Positions 34,604 through 46,409 of a stretch of DNA of 64,000 nucleotides are shown here, piece by piece. Within the stretch, counting starts at the first letter, position 1; each line of letters begins with the position of its first letter. The notes beneath the pieces were generated by a model. The model did no database searches, had not been told where the DNA came from, and was given only the letters and a program-made list of their open reading frames with translations. This DNA comes from Leptobrachium leishanense (Eukaryota; Chordata; Amphibia; Anura; Megophryidae), in assembly GCA_009667805.1 (NCBI GenBank), contig CM019063.1, positions 58,512,881 to 58,576,880 on the forward strand, given 5' to 3'. A program made the position numbers and the translations under genes.

Positions 34604-36934
34604 GATTGAAAAGGAAAAAAAGAAGTCTTTGCTGTGTTTATGATAAGTGCTCATAAACTAAATGTGTGTGTGGTTTTTATTATTAGATTTCAATGCTGCT
34701 GTAATCCAACAGAAGCTTACAGCAAAAACAAAGGTTTTCTTCAATAAATCCCGCTTCGGGCATGCTAGTCTTATGATTCGCTCTGGTCATAAGTGCTTCT
34801 GTATTCTTGTACTTCCTGCAGTCTCCATTAGAAACCGTCCCACACGTGAATAGCATGATCACAGCAGTCAATCCACTGAATGATGAAATCCGCAAGGATC
34901 ATCAGAAGTTCAAAATATGTTTTATTTTTTTCTACGGTTTAACCTAATCCAATCTAGAGAGCCAGGTATGACGTGTTTAAAGCACAATATTTATCTCATA
35001 GTTTTACACGTCACACTGATTTATTTGGCCTCAAAATAAAACGGATGCTCAGACTGAGTTCGGCATGCTGTATGTATTGGTTCCTGGAGACCATAGTACT
35101 CCATTGACCCTAATGCACCCTTCTCCGAGCTCTTTTTGAGCTAACACTAGTGGGATCATGGAGGAGCAATGAAGGAAGCGCAGAGTCTTCCACTACCCAC
35201 AGTGAGCGGAAGAAACTAATTGCAGAATCACTTAAAACCAGGTTCTGGGAGTTTGTATTTCTTGGGGAAATAACAGCTCCAGAACCGAAGAACGAACCAC
35301 AGTGGAATAGCTCATTGTTTTAATCCAAGGACAAAATTAATGCCTCTTGTAAACGTTACCTGAGCTGTTAATTTACAGGAAGGAGGCACTATATCCGAGC
35401 TGCCCAAAACCGCGTTGGATTATCAACTTTATACCTTTTTAGGTAGTCTGTGTCACGGACCTGGAAACCATAAAATGTGTAAAACTTTTTCCCCTCCCCT
35501 GTGTGTTTTCCCCTGGATTGTATCATTACCTTGTTGTTTCCCTCATGCACCAGGCAAAGGAGCAGCCATCGCCCAAGCTTCCCAGAGACATCGGTCTAGC
35601 GCACAGTGGCAATTTACCCCTTTTGGTGCTATCGGGGTGCTTTTTGGATGACTAGTGCTTGAGACTCTTTGCTTCCCAGGAATACTTGAACTATCTTGCT
35701 GCCCTCCCGGGAAGCCCCTGAATTCCCCCATGTAATGTACCACTTTGCTGTATATGTGAATACTGGGTTTTTTCCTGGCACCGTTCTCCGTTTAGCACCC
35801 TCCATTGTTTTTGTTAATCCCATTATGTTTATCTGATCGTCTACTTGTATTAAAGGAGCTGTATCTCTATTTCAAAAATGGACAGTTTTTTTCTGATCCT
35901 TAAACCTGTGTTGCCTGGTTCTTGGGAGCCGGGAGTAGCCCGGCTATAAACACTATATGTTCACCGCTATTTCACTAGCGATGAGGCAAGGTGGATAATT
36001 ATTCAATCGGAATATTACAGCTTCAGTCAATATCGTATTGTCAAGAGTGGATTAGAGCCCCCCCCTGTTTTGCAATAACAAAGTTTCCCAACCAACTTCC
36101 ATTCCTAGGCTTGGGAAGTCCACTCCCTAGGAGTCTACATCATCCTAGGGTAGTACACCTCCATTCAGAGGATCTTCTGAAGGGGTTGGATACCACCTAG
36201 ACGAGTGTCCTGGCACATATCATACAGCCACATCAAAAGGCTCTAGCTTAGGTAAGTGAAACCGTTGCCTATATTTTTAGCTGGAATGTCGCATGTTACC
36301 CTATGAAGGTCCCTTCTGTGTTTTTTTATTCCTGAGGAATCTTGGGAATCCATCGCTGTTGATCTATGCCGCCCCATAAGATGGCACGGTGCCAGTGATA
36401 CAGAGCCAACTCCACATGCTCTGGAAGATGTGAGCGGGAATTCGTTTTTGTATTTTAATTTCTATTTCAACCGCATAAATTGTGTTGCACTATTCTTTGT
36501 TTCTTTTGTGCATTTTGGAGATTGATATACCTGTACCATTGTTGGCACCTAGAAGATCTTTTGTAGACCCAGTACTAAGTATTTTGGTTTATTTTATTGC
36601 ATGCTCTATGCACAAAAACATGAGCATGTTTTCCATGTTAAAATTTCGTATCACATGTTATTAACTTGGACTGTTTTTGCACTTTTGAAAACTTTATCGT
36701 ATTTATCTTTTTAGGAATATTTAGGAGGGTATTTTACCCCTGGTTTCCAGTTATGGCTGCACTAGCTTTGTTGTTATAATTTACAATACATGTATACACA
36801 CACGTCGGATATATGTATAATTAGCGGCACTTTTGGTTCACACATTTCGTATTTATTTTTTGTGTGTGTGTGTGTATATAATTTATATATATATATATAT
36901 GTGTATGCCAGCACTGGGCCCTCTTTTATTTTTT
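34604..36934. other. Intron without recognised gene
   Basis: No protein I recognise on either strand. A TGTCACGGACC stretch at 35451 followed by CT-rich DNA and TATTAAAGG near 35850 could be a solo LTR, but no second end was seen. GT and AT microsatellites lie at 36858-36900. Confidence 0.4.
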
Positions 36935-38290
36935 CAAATTACACAGCCTCTAGGCAAACTGATCGGCTCCTTTTGGATTCCAATACCACCTATACGCTGA
37001 TGACACTCAAATATACCTCTCCTCCCCTGATCTCTCTCCAGCTCTCCTGGATCGAGTCACGGACTGTCTCTCTGCTGTCTCAAATTGGATGCCTTCCCAC
37101 TTCCTTAAACTCAATCTTGCCAAAACTGAAATTCTTTCTATTCCTCCCTCCGAGAAGAACCCAATACCACCTATCTCTCTACGAGTAATTGGGACGTTCA
37201 TTAGCCCGACACCTCAAGCTCGCTGCTTTGGTGTCAACTTCGATTCTGACTTCACGTTCTCTCCTCACCTCCAGACAGTGACCAGATCCTGTTAATATCA
37301 ACTCAAGAACATTGCCCGTGTCCACCACTTTCTGACGCAAGATACTGCAAAGGTGCTGGTTCATACTCTTGTCATTTCACAACTTGATTACTGCAACTTG
37401 CTCCTTATTGGCCTCCCCAACTCCCGTATTGCCCCTTTGCAATCTGTAATGAATGCAGGTGCCAGGCTTATTTTTCTCACCAGTCGCACCTCGTGTACTT
37501 CCCCCCTCTGCGGTCCCTCCATTGGATTCCTGTGCGGTTCAGGATACGGTTTAAAATACTGACGCTCACATTCAAATGGCTCAATAACTCAACTCCTCCC
37601 TACATGTCTTCGTTACTCTGCAAGCACGTCCCATCTAGACAACTCTGGTCGGTGGGCGATTTCCACCTGTTATCTGTCTAAACGCGCACAGCCAACTCTC
37701 ACCTCTAACACTTCTCAAGGGCTGCTCTGGTCCTGTGGAATCACTTGCCTCGCCCAATAAAACTCTCCCCTGATCTTCAGGCCTTCAAGAAATCCCTCAA
37801 AACCCATCTCTTCCGATTATTGTACCACATCACTGATGCAACTCATCCCCCTGCTCACCCACTCTCACATGATTGAAGCTGCTTCAATGGCCCCACCATT
37901 CCCGAACCACTGGCACGAATGATCCTGACATCCAGTAAAACTCCCCTTTTCTTCCCCAACCACTCTAGACCAGTGTTTCCCAAACCTGTCCTCTGGACCC
38001 TCAACCAGGCCAGATTTGCAGATCACCTTGGGGAAATGCAGACTGAATCCTGCAATCACTGAGCAGCAAATCATATCACATGTGCTGTGCTTCGGATATC
38101 TGCAAACCTGGTGAGGCTGGGGGTCCTGAGGACAGGTTTGGGAAACACTGCTCAAGACTGTAAGCTTCTCTGAGCAGGGCCCTCTACGCCTCTTGTTTTA
38201 ATCCTATGTCTATCTGTATCTCGCTCCCTTTTAGTTTTTGCAAAGCGCTGTGGAAACTGTTGGCGCTATATAAATGATGACAATAATAAA
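36935..38290 (+). mobile_element. L2-clade LINE, 3' half
   Basis: Plus-strand reading of the end of an L2/CR1 reverse transcriptase: YADDTQIYLS near 36990 (catalytic motif with both Asp), FLKLNLAKTEIL, LGVNFDSDFTFSPH-like text, SQLDYCNLLLIGLP at 37376, PPLRSLHWIPVRFRI near 37503, AFKKSLKTHLF near 37783. The 3' tail has GTAAGCTTCTCTGAGCAGGG and AAAGCGCTGTGGAAACTG with TTGGCGCTATATAAATGATG, the LINE tail I associate with frogs. Stops and shifts at 37294, 37570 and elsewhere make it dead. A MITE (37971-38150) is inserted in its 3' part. Confidence 0.9.
37971..38150. mobile_element. hAT-type MITE, family M copy 2, nested in LINE
   Basis: Ends CAGTGTTTCCCAAACCTG and its inverse. Flanks CTCTAGAC (37963-37970) and CTCAAGAC (38151-38158), 7 of 8 matching, both close to the nTCTAGAn target preferred by hAT elements. 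Confidence 0.93.
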
Positions 38291-38826
38291 TAATAATATA
38301 GCAACGTAATACCGCTCCCCTTCATGTTTGATGCACAAATCACTCTCGTGATGACAAATTATCTTGGAACTTCATCACAAATCATGATTCACACGATCTC
38401 TAATACAGAGCTTAAAATAACTAGGAAAAACGCATCAAACCAATAAAGTGCGCAATCTGAAAAAACACTCCTGATATGAAATAAGATAATCAAAGCATCT
38501 GCAAAAGCCAATTAAAGTAAATGTCAACTCCATTATGTCAGCATTGATCAATATTTCATCTTTTTTTTTTTTTCTACTTGAATAAGAAGTCAAATTAGAC
38601 AGTTAAAGCTGTATTTCTTCATAAGAAACAATTCTGTTACACTGTTGACACCTATTGCCCTACAGAAGTGAGATACATTCTCAAAAACATGGTAATAATT
38701 CTGGTCTTTGTGCAATATTGATTTTGGATAATCATTACTTCTCTATGGGGATTTGCATTGCCTTCAAACAGCACCGTACTTGCTGGCAGTTTGCCAAACT
38801 TGTGTGTGTGTGAGCATATCACAGAC
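38291..38826. other. Intron, nothing recognised
   Basis: AT-rich single-copy-looking DNA with one T tract (38560-38573). Confidence 0.4.
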
Positions 38827-40076
38827 CAGTGGTGTACTTAGGGGAGTGGCAGGGGGCGGGCCGCCCCAGGTACCAGTGATTTATTGAGGTGTCATTAGGG
38901 GGTACTAGGCGGTGCCACTGTCAACTGTGTGTCAGCTTTGAGCTGTGTTCTCAAACAATGAGCAGGGCGTTTGCATAAGGAATAAAATCTAATAGAATAA
39001 AAATCCCCCTCTCCTCCCTCTATAGCTCCTCCCCTGCCCTGCAGAAGCTCTAGGGGAGGGGGATGTGATTTGTGTGCAGAGAGAGATGACCGTAAACGGC
39101 AGGGGGGTATCAGCAGAATATGAAGCCCTGTCTGCTTACTGCTGTTTAAAGGGGACATTTCCTTAACCAGCACTGCAGTGATAGAAATTTGTCATTGAGC
39201 TGCCTGGCTCCTGGTGAGGCTGCGTGCGGGTAGGTCACGCGGTCTCGCCAGTCAGGTGGTACTGAGTCTCAGTACCACCTGACTGGCTGAACCATGTGAC
39301 ACACATGCAGCTGCCCGCCCTTTCGTTAACACGGACTCTCACTCTATTCTGGACTGAACACCCACCGGGAAGGTAATCAAAGCCACGGTGCACCCTCTGG
39401 CACTGGCACCCCACTGCTGACAAGATGGCTCCATGCACAGGCACAGCCACGATCCTAACGTGGCCTGGAGGGACCTCCTGCTGAGTCTGTACACAGTCCC
39501 TGCTGACTCTGCACACAGCCTTACCGCGGACGGAGGCCGGTAAATATAGAATAAATAATTGCTGTGTGCTCATATTCATTCGGTTTGCTGGGAGTTTTAT
39601 TGCTGTGGATTCTGTGATACACACTGCATATTACTGTGAGTTTTATTGCTGTGCAGTTCTTTGATATTCTCATACACAGTGCATGTTTCTGTGGGTTTTA
39701 TTGCTGTGCAGTGCAGCTCTCATATGCTCATACACAGTGACCATTTCTGTGGGTTTTATTGTGCAACCAATTAGAGCGGCTGTGATCCAGTATACTTGAC
39801 ATGCGTGGCTGTTCTTTGTAAAAATGCTTGAATTTAAACCTTTCATAATTTTCTTTATCTCAATAGATACGTTTGAAATGGTATACAAAATATACAAGTA
39901 GGCACTTGGTATCCACTTTTAATATAAAGAGAGGAAAAGGCGGAGCTTAAAGAGGAAGGGTGGGGATTAACCAGGAAGAGGTGTGCCCTTGACAGGAAGG
40001 GGTGCCTCAAATTTAAATTAGGGGGTGCATGAGTTTAGTCAGGCCTAGGTCAGCACAAAACCTAAATACACCACTG
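38827..40076. mobile_element. hAT-like repeat with CAGTGGTGTACTTAGG ends
   Basis: The left end CAGTGGTGTACTTAGG is inverted at the right as CCTAAATACACCACTG (ends 40076). The flanks do not show an obvious 8-bp duplication. Inside is a minisatellite at 39590-39770 of the unit seen at 5686-5815. Confidence 0.6.
39590..39770. repeat. Minisatellite, about 58-bp unit, three to four copies
   Basis: Units carry GTGAGTTTTATTGCTGTG or GTGGGTTTTATTGCTGTG and CTCATACACAGTG. Homologous to 5686-5815. Confidence 0.8.
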
Positions 40077-40138
40077 ACTTGAGGTAGCAGCGGAAGGGGA
40101 ACAGAGTCGTAGTATCCAAAACTCAATCCAAGAGGAGT

Positions 40139-41353
40139 CAGGGGCGTACCTGGGGGGGGGGGCCGCACCGGGTGACACTACCCGCTAGGGCAACACCCTA
40201 AAAAATAAATATATTTTTTATTTTTGCAAAGTATTTTACCAGGAAGGATACATTGAGATTTCACTAATCAAGTATGTCCTGGGTAGGCAAGACCTAGGCT
40301 GGCACTTTCCAGGGGGCGGCAAAAGCCCACCACTAAAGGGGTTACTCACAGAGCACCGAAATGGCGCCAACATTTTGGTGTTCTGTTATTCCCTGCACTT
40401 TGGTGAATCAAATTTCCCCACCCTGCAGTGAATTCACCATTTACCGCAGGGTCCCGGAGTGCAGGGAGTCGGCCTACTTAACAAAAATGTCTGGAATTTA
40501 CATATATGGTCCTATGATTGATAATAAAAAGGTGTCTTACAGAAAAAAAGAAAAAACACTATAGGATGGATATGATGTGAGTTTGCAAAATCACGTAAAA
40601 ATAACAATTCTCCAAAAAGAATCTACACTCTCCCCTTATTGCACAGCACAGAGGACGCATGAATGATCCACCGTCGGCAGATTCCTAATATAGCATTCTT
40701 ATATGTATACGTCTTGTCCGGTCTGTATATTATAACAAAAAATGCAATAAAATTTGAATTTTCAATAATTTCTAACGTGTAAAGTGCGTTTTTTTTTTCA
40801 CATTTTAATATGCAAGCATTTGCGGTTATATTTTCTATGGGTTGCGCTTGTTAAAAAAAAAAATTAAATTGGGTCTCGTTACATTTTTTTGGGGGGGAAA
40901 ATGATGCGTTTGTTTAAAAAAAACCGCACCCCATACAAAAATCGTTATTGCAGCATCATTGTTCACATTATAATTGAAATGGGAACAATATTGCTGCATT
41001 AACCAAAGGACCCCCCCTCCCTTTCAGGCACCTCGTCTGCACTCGCGGGGGGGGGCGCCTGAAATAGATGTCATCGCGCCAGCGCAATGACATCTATTAG
41101 TCCCGCCGGGGTCCCTGAGTGCCAGGCTGACATCCAAGATGTCAGCTCGCACCGGGGGGGGGCCAACAATCAGCCGGAATCCCGGCTGATTGCTGCCTCC
41201 TGTGCATGGATGCACTGAGCATGGGCAGCACGTCCGCCGCAGCCAGGTGGTTAAAGTGGTGTGATTATATAGATTTTTTTTTTTACATTTTAAAGTTGGG
41301 GGTGCCAAGTATAGGATGCACCCAGAGTTCCAAATGTTTTAGGTACGCCCCTG
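40139..41353. mobile_element. hAT-like repeat with CAGGGGCGTACCT ends, nested P copy
   Basis: CAGGGGCGTACCTGG at 40139 is inverted at AGGTACGCCCCTG ending 41353. Contains family P copy 3. No transposase and no clear duplication seen. Confidence 0.65.
40668..41254 (+). mobile_element. Family P copy 3, left end missing
   Basis: Follows P from the CGGCAGATT region to the right end CAGCCAGGTGGTTAA (TTAA 41251-41254). Keeps two or three hairpins (ATAGATGTCATCGCGC / GCGCAATGACATCTAT near 41070; GCTGACATCCAAGATGTCAGC near 41128). Confidence 0.8.
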
Positions 41354-41354
41354 T

Positions 41355-42029
41355 CAGAGGCAGGCTAAAGGTCTAGGGTAGGCTGATAACCGAGTCGAAG
41401 AGCAAGCCAAAGGTCTGGTACACTGGAATCAATAGAAAATGACACTCCGCAGCAGGGAACAACCTGAAGACAAATGAGCACCTCAAGACTGAATAGGGAG
41501 GCATTCAGACCTGCCCCAGCCTCCAGCAGGAGCCTCCATAGGTAAAAGGAGCATCAGGTTGCCATAGCAACCTCTACTAGCCTGCTGGCGGGAGCCATAC
41601 TCCCCAGGACAGGAGACTCCTCCTTCGGCTACCCTGGCCCCTAGCGCGAGAGTTCATGCCCTCACCTGAGACTGTACAGCAACCATTTTGGCATCCCTGC
41701 TGGGCACTGCAGTCTCCCACTCAGCTAGCTGACGAGAAGAAACTGGGCCTGACACCCCACAGAACCCGGAGTACCACAACACGCATGCTGGGTCCTCCCT
41801 TGTGCAGAGATGAATTCTGACGGAGCAAATAATTTTTATCATTGGAGGATGGACGGCATCTTTAAATTAAGCAGCAGATTAATGGGATATTCTATTTTTT
41901 TGCCCAGAAATAATTGAGCACAGGCTGCTGACATCCTCTGTCCAAATGTTTGTTTTTCATATCTTTTTGTTATTTTAGGTGAATTTACTCGTCTTTGCGC
42001 GTTACTCCTCCTCTTTGGCTCATGAACTC
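41355..42029. other. Intron, nothing recognised
   Basis: Gene-free by inspection; mildly GC-rich at 41490-41720. Confidence 0.4.
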
Positions 42030-42292
42030 AGAAGTCCCTGCAACTATCTAAGGCAATTAAAAGGTTTAAAAGTAACATCAGGAAGCATTATTTTACTGAG
42101 AGGGTGGTGGATACATGGAACAGTCTTCCAGTAGAAGTGGTAGAGGCCAAAACAGTAATTGAATTTAAGCAGGCATGGGATAGGCATAAGGCTATCCTAA
42201 ACAGAAGATAAATCCAGGTAAAGTATCCATGTAATTGGGCAGACTAGATGGGCCGAAAGGTTCTTATCTGCCGACATTTTCTATTTGTTTCT
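42030..42292 (+). mobile_element. CR1/Rex-type LINE 3' end
   Basis: Translates FTERVVDTWNSLPVEVVEAK then TVIEFKQAWDRHKAIL followed by a stop, the C-terminal end of a CR1-like reverse transcriptase polyprotein. The 3' tail ACTAGATGGGCCGAAAGGTTC is typical of this repeat class in frogs. 5' truncated. Confidence 0.8.
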
Positions 42293-43450
42293 AATTTGCC
42301 CTCCTATGCTGCTTGTGTATTGTAATATCTGCAAATTGCGCACCACTACAGGACTTGTGCACTCTATGTGTGTAAGTTCCATAGTGCCTGCGCGGATCAA
42401 TCCATCGCTGCCTTTTCTGAAACCAGCTGGGAAATTCAAAATCTGCTGGTGAGGCTGGATGGAGGAAATGCCTCCACTTCACCCAGCATTTTCACCAAAT
42501 CAGGAGGAGGGCCAGGGGCATGCTTCACATTCTGACAGGATCTCCATTGCTGACTGTACCGTGCCTGCATCCTGAACCCAGGCAGCACACAAAAGTGTTC
42601 TATACTTGCAACCATTGAACACACACACACACACCTCAGTATTAGAGTCTAACCCTGATAGTGTGCAGACCTGTTCTATTCTTCCTATGCTATGCCGTGT
42701 ACCAGACCCTCTGCTTGCCCACTGACAACCATAGTCCACCAGCCCTTTGATCACGGATCGCCCCTTGACCATTCTACCTTGGATTACTGCTTTGTACCTG
42801 TGACGAAACGGCCGCCCCAATTTTTATTTGCAGTTATTTTGCATTAGAGTGTTTGTTCTGTGTGCGCTGTTATCTGTTGTCTGTGTTACATTAATATTCC
42901 CTTATGTGTTTATTGTAGAGTATGGTTTCTGTGTACCTTCTCTCTGTATAGTGTACATCTCTGTATTAGCTGTCCTCTGTCTTTATACTGTGCTTCTCTG
43001 TGGCACTGGCTACCCCCCTCTCTGTAAATAGTTTTTTCCCTGCAGTAAGAAGATTGCTTTAAGATGAGAAGGCATGTAAACACTCCATTGTGTTAGATGT
43101 CTTTTTCTATTGTTCTCTGACTGGAGACTCTTGATCTTATCTATAATGTACTCCTTAAGGGAGGGGGCTGTCTCGATTGTTAACTGTGTGTATTTGAAAT
43201 AATGAAGCATTCTCCATTTGGATCTTGAATGAGCAACAACTCAACATAGTACGTGTTGTCTACTGTGTTGAAATATCTCCTGTATTTAGCGGAAAGGGGC
43301 GTCCAGACGGAGGGTACCGAGCGTGAGGGTACCAGGATCTGGAACAGTACCTTTACCTGGATCTCCCCTATATTTGTTTGCCCTCCTCCATCTATTCAGT
43401 GAGGGTATTCCGGCATCTTGGGCTCAGACACCCCTATATCTGCGGTACCA
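42293..43450. other. Intron, possible LTR remnant
   Basis: GCTGGTGAGGCTGGATGG at 42446 repeats 33132. From 42797 (TGTGACGAAACGGCCGC) to about 43280 the T- and G-rich DNA could be a solo LTR, but matching ends and duplication are not evident. Confidence 0.35.
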
Positions 43451-43706
43451 TTTCTGACTAGGGATGAGCCGAACACCCCCGTGTTTGGTTCACATTCGAA
43501 CTCGAACAATTTTAGAAAGTTTGGGTTCGAACTCTAACATGAACCAAACTCCATGTAAGTCAATGTGACCCGAAAGTTGGTTATTTTTATTTTTTGAGTG
43601 CCCTCGAAGAGGGCATATATGCTAGATATTTGCCATAAAAGGTGTATGGGGGTCCGAGTAGTGCCCTGGGGGACAGGAAACAAGGACAAAAAGGTTTAAA
43701 AAAAAG

Positions 43707-44640
43707 TTTGTAGCGCTCACCCCCAAAGGAGCCGCTGAATAAACCTCGGGATAGTCTCACCGCACTAGGAAATAACTATATACCAGCACTGTTGTGGATT
43801 TTTCTATATTATATTCTTTACTGATCCCACTAAGGCTAGGGACAGATGAGCGCATTTTCTGCGGCCACCGTCAAAATGTACGTCGATGCGTGCGCACGCA
43901 TTTTTTCACGGAATACGCTTAAGTGGTCAGACTATGCGCAATTCTGGACGTATTTCATGACGATGGGGTGAAAAGAAGTCTAGGGAAATCCGGCTGTTTG
44001 AACGTTATGTAGGCCGCACACTAGCAGCGTCTGACATCTCCTAATCACGCACACACGCTGCTATGCGGCCGCAGCGCACTCTGTACGTCAGTAGCAGCGG
44101 TTTCACGTTCTGATAAAAATGCGTTCATTTGCTGGTTGCGTGGTGTCGGCGCACTTTCGTACGCACGTACTGCGTATATTGGCCGTCATTGGCCGTTATG
44201 TGCTGCTACTGCCGCCGTGATTTAGTGCGCCTGCACGCGCGTTCCGACTGCCCCACTCTGACCCTAGCCTTAAGCAGCATATAATACGCATATACGGTAT
44301 TTGAGTAACAAGAATTCGTAACGCGGGGAAAAACACGCGGCGGTAAAAGAAACTGGTTAACCCCCTCAGTTCTGGAGTGTAAGTCCTGTGAAAAATAACT
44401 CATAAATATGTGTTGTCTAGGGTACCCGGGTACTATGTTCAACTGCCCAGTGAATGAAACAAAAACCATCTTCGACTCGTCACCGTTGGGGCCCTGTAAA
44501 TTTAAACAATATTGCAGCGTGCATTTCTGTTTTGGAACTGTGGCCTGGGAGGCCTCTCACCAATCCGATGAACGAAACTGTCCAGCACTCGATGCCTCGA
44601 CCAAAAGATCTTCTCCGCTTTGTACTGGGACTCCGTGCCA
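43707..44640 (-). repeat. Unclassified repeat W, copy 2 (interrupted)
   Basis: Reverse complement of copy 1: GAGGCCTCTCACCAATCCGA near 44558, GGGTACCCGGGTACTATG near 44420, and CGCTCACCCCCAAAGGAGCC near 43715. An S element (43830-44273) splits it. Confidence 0.7.
43830..44273. mobile_element. TTAA-flanked MITE, family S copy 3
   Basis: Ends GGCTAGGGACAGATGAGCGC and, at the right, TCTGACCCTAGCC. Flanks CTAA (43830-43833) and TTAA (44270-44273). Confidence 0.8.
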
Positions 44641-44763
44641 CTGAATCTGCTCCCTGCTTGCCAAATCTCCGCAACTGGAACAAAAGATCCGCCGCCTGCG
44701 GCTAAATTATGGTGAAACTTATGCAGGCTTTGGATGAAAGTAACAATAGGTGCTTTAAAATTG

Positions 44764-44965
44764 GGCCTTTAGTGTCGGCAACAGTGCCGTCACACCGTAA
44801 CCCCTCTGTGGTATTGTGGAAGGGTGCAGGGTTGGACCCTGCGGTCAAATATTAAAATGATATGAATCTGGTACAGGCGTCAGTGCACCCAAATATTTTG
44901 CCTTTGGTGGCAGCAAGTGCCTTCACACCGTAACCCCTCTGAGGTATTGTGGAAGAGTGCAGTGG
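44764..44965. repeat. Direct repeat, two units of about 125 bp
   Basis: CACACCGTAACCCCTCTG(T/A)G followed by GTATTGTGGAAG occurs at 44791 and 44926. Confidence 0.75.
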
Positions 44966-45725
44966 TGGATGTTTTGGTAATGCAGAAGAGATCCCCGCTC
45001 TATTCAGTTACATCAGCAGCTATAACAAAACCGGGTCAGCAATGTTTAGGCACTTGTACTGCGCTACTGTATATGGTGAGAATCTGCATACACAAGTAGC
45101 AACAGGAAGCAAACAGAAGAGGTAGGGAATACACAGAGAATAGTCAAATGGCAGGCAAAGTCGGCAACAGATCGGGTCTGTCAGAACAAGCAGGGTCCGT
45201 AACAAGTATACAAACTGATTCGGTAAGCTAGCAATGCGGGAATAAAGGCTGACACACACTTAGCTTCGCTACGCTGTGCGTTGCTACACGCTAAGAGAAG
45301 CAAACATTTTGCAGGCTTGACTTCACTCCGCTCCGCCTCGCAGCGTGTCTACACTGTATTACGTTTGCTTCTCACCGCACTGGACAGGCATCCACTAAAT
45401 AAATTAAAATGTACACACAAAACCGTTTTATTTTCACAAAGCACATGTTATATAGGCAAAAAAAAGTTTCTACTGAATAAAATACATCAAAAATTACTGT
45501 TAATTTAATAGGAATAGTATAAAAATATAAAAAAAATAACCCCTGATCATATATATTATAGGGACACTGAGCGCTGTGTATAGAGTAGGGATGTATTGAT
45601 ACCACACACAGACATATACGTATATATCAACACGCAGATAGAGATATATATCTCTATCTAGCTATCTCCACCCACAGACCTCAGACCATATATACACATA
45701 CGCACATGGGGGTGGCATGTGGACA

Positions 45726-45838
45726 ATTTGGCTGATCCCTCCAGAAGAAATGTTGAACCCGATAGAGCAGAGAATAATATATATATATATTCTCTGCTCT
45801 ATCGGGTTCGACATTTCTTCTGGAGGGATCAGCCAAAT
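45726..45838. repeat. Near-perfect palindrome, arms about 55 bp
   Basis: ATTTGGCTGATCCCTCCAGA at the left is the complement of the right end; a central AT run lies near 45777-45790. One mismatch seen (T/C near 45753). Enclosed by GGGGGTGGCATGTGG (45709) and CCACATGCCACCCCCC (45988). Confidence 0.9.
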
Positions 45839-46409
45839 GGGGGGGGGGGAAATTAGTTGCCAAAATGTGTGTGTAATACAAGTCTGGATAGATAGATATA
45901 TCTATCTCATACCTGCCCTTACCTTCCCCTATAAATTTGCTAAAAATATACACACAAAAAAAACCACTGCCTGAGACCCTGCGCAGCCCACATGCCACCC
46001 CCCTCTACCTGGCTGAATGTACCTAATATATATAATTAAATACATTCAGCAAGGTAGAGAAAGAAAAAAAAAGTTTTATTTTATGTTCCCAGGGACATTT
46101 AATTTATTTTTTTTAAGAAATGTGTCGCCTTACCTTAGCCTGGTGGTCAGTGGGGGCTCCCTGGATCCTGGTTGTGGGGGGTCTGCAGTGGCCGCAGGTG
46201 TAGTGGCTCCCCTGTGCCGCCTGTCTCTGCCACATGCACCCGGGGGCGGCTAGCCCGCACAGTCACAGCTCTGTCATCCGGCGGCTGCTTGCTCCTCAAG
46301 GGGATCCTTGGGAGCCCTCGGCAGGCCAAAAAGTTCAAAGTTTGCGAACTTTCGAACGGCCAATGTTCGTATCAAACTCCGAACCGAACAGCTCATCCCT
46401 ATTCCTGAC

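Larger units (their letters stand above)
43459..46401. mobile_element. Non-autonomous hAT element, 8-bp duplication, composite interior
   Basis: Ends TAGGGATGAGCCGAACA and GAACAGCTCATCCCTA, the same terminus as the autonomous hAT ending at 33015. Flanks TTTCTGAC (43451-43458) and TTCCTGAC (46402-46409) match 7 of 8. The 2.9 kb interior has no transposase but holds repeat W (minus strand), an S element and a long palindrome. It could have been moved by the hAT transposase of the element at 22795-33015. Confidence 0.88.

Noticed and set aside
35451..35950. Solo LTR
   Set aside because: TGTCACGG start and TATTAAAGG seen, but no matching CA end or target duplication could be located.
38827..40076. 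8-bp duplication for this hAT-like repeat
   Set aside because: Flanks CACAGAC(C) and ACTTGAGG do not match, so the class call is weak.
42797..43280. Solo LTR starting TGTGACGAAACGG
   Set aside because: No matching second end or duplication visible.
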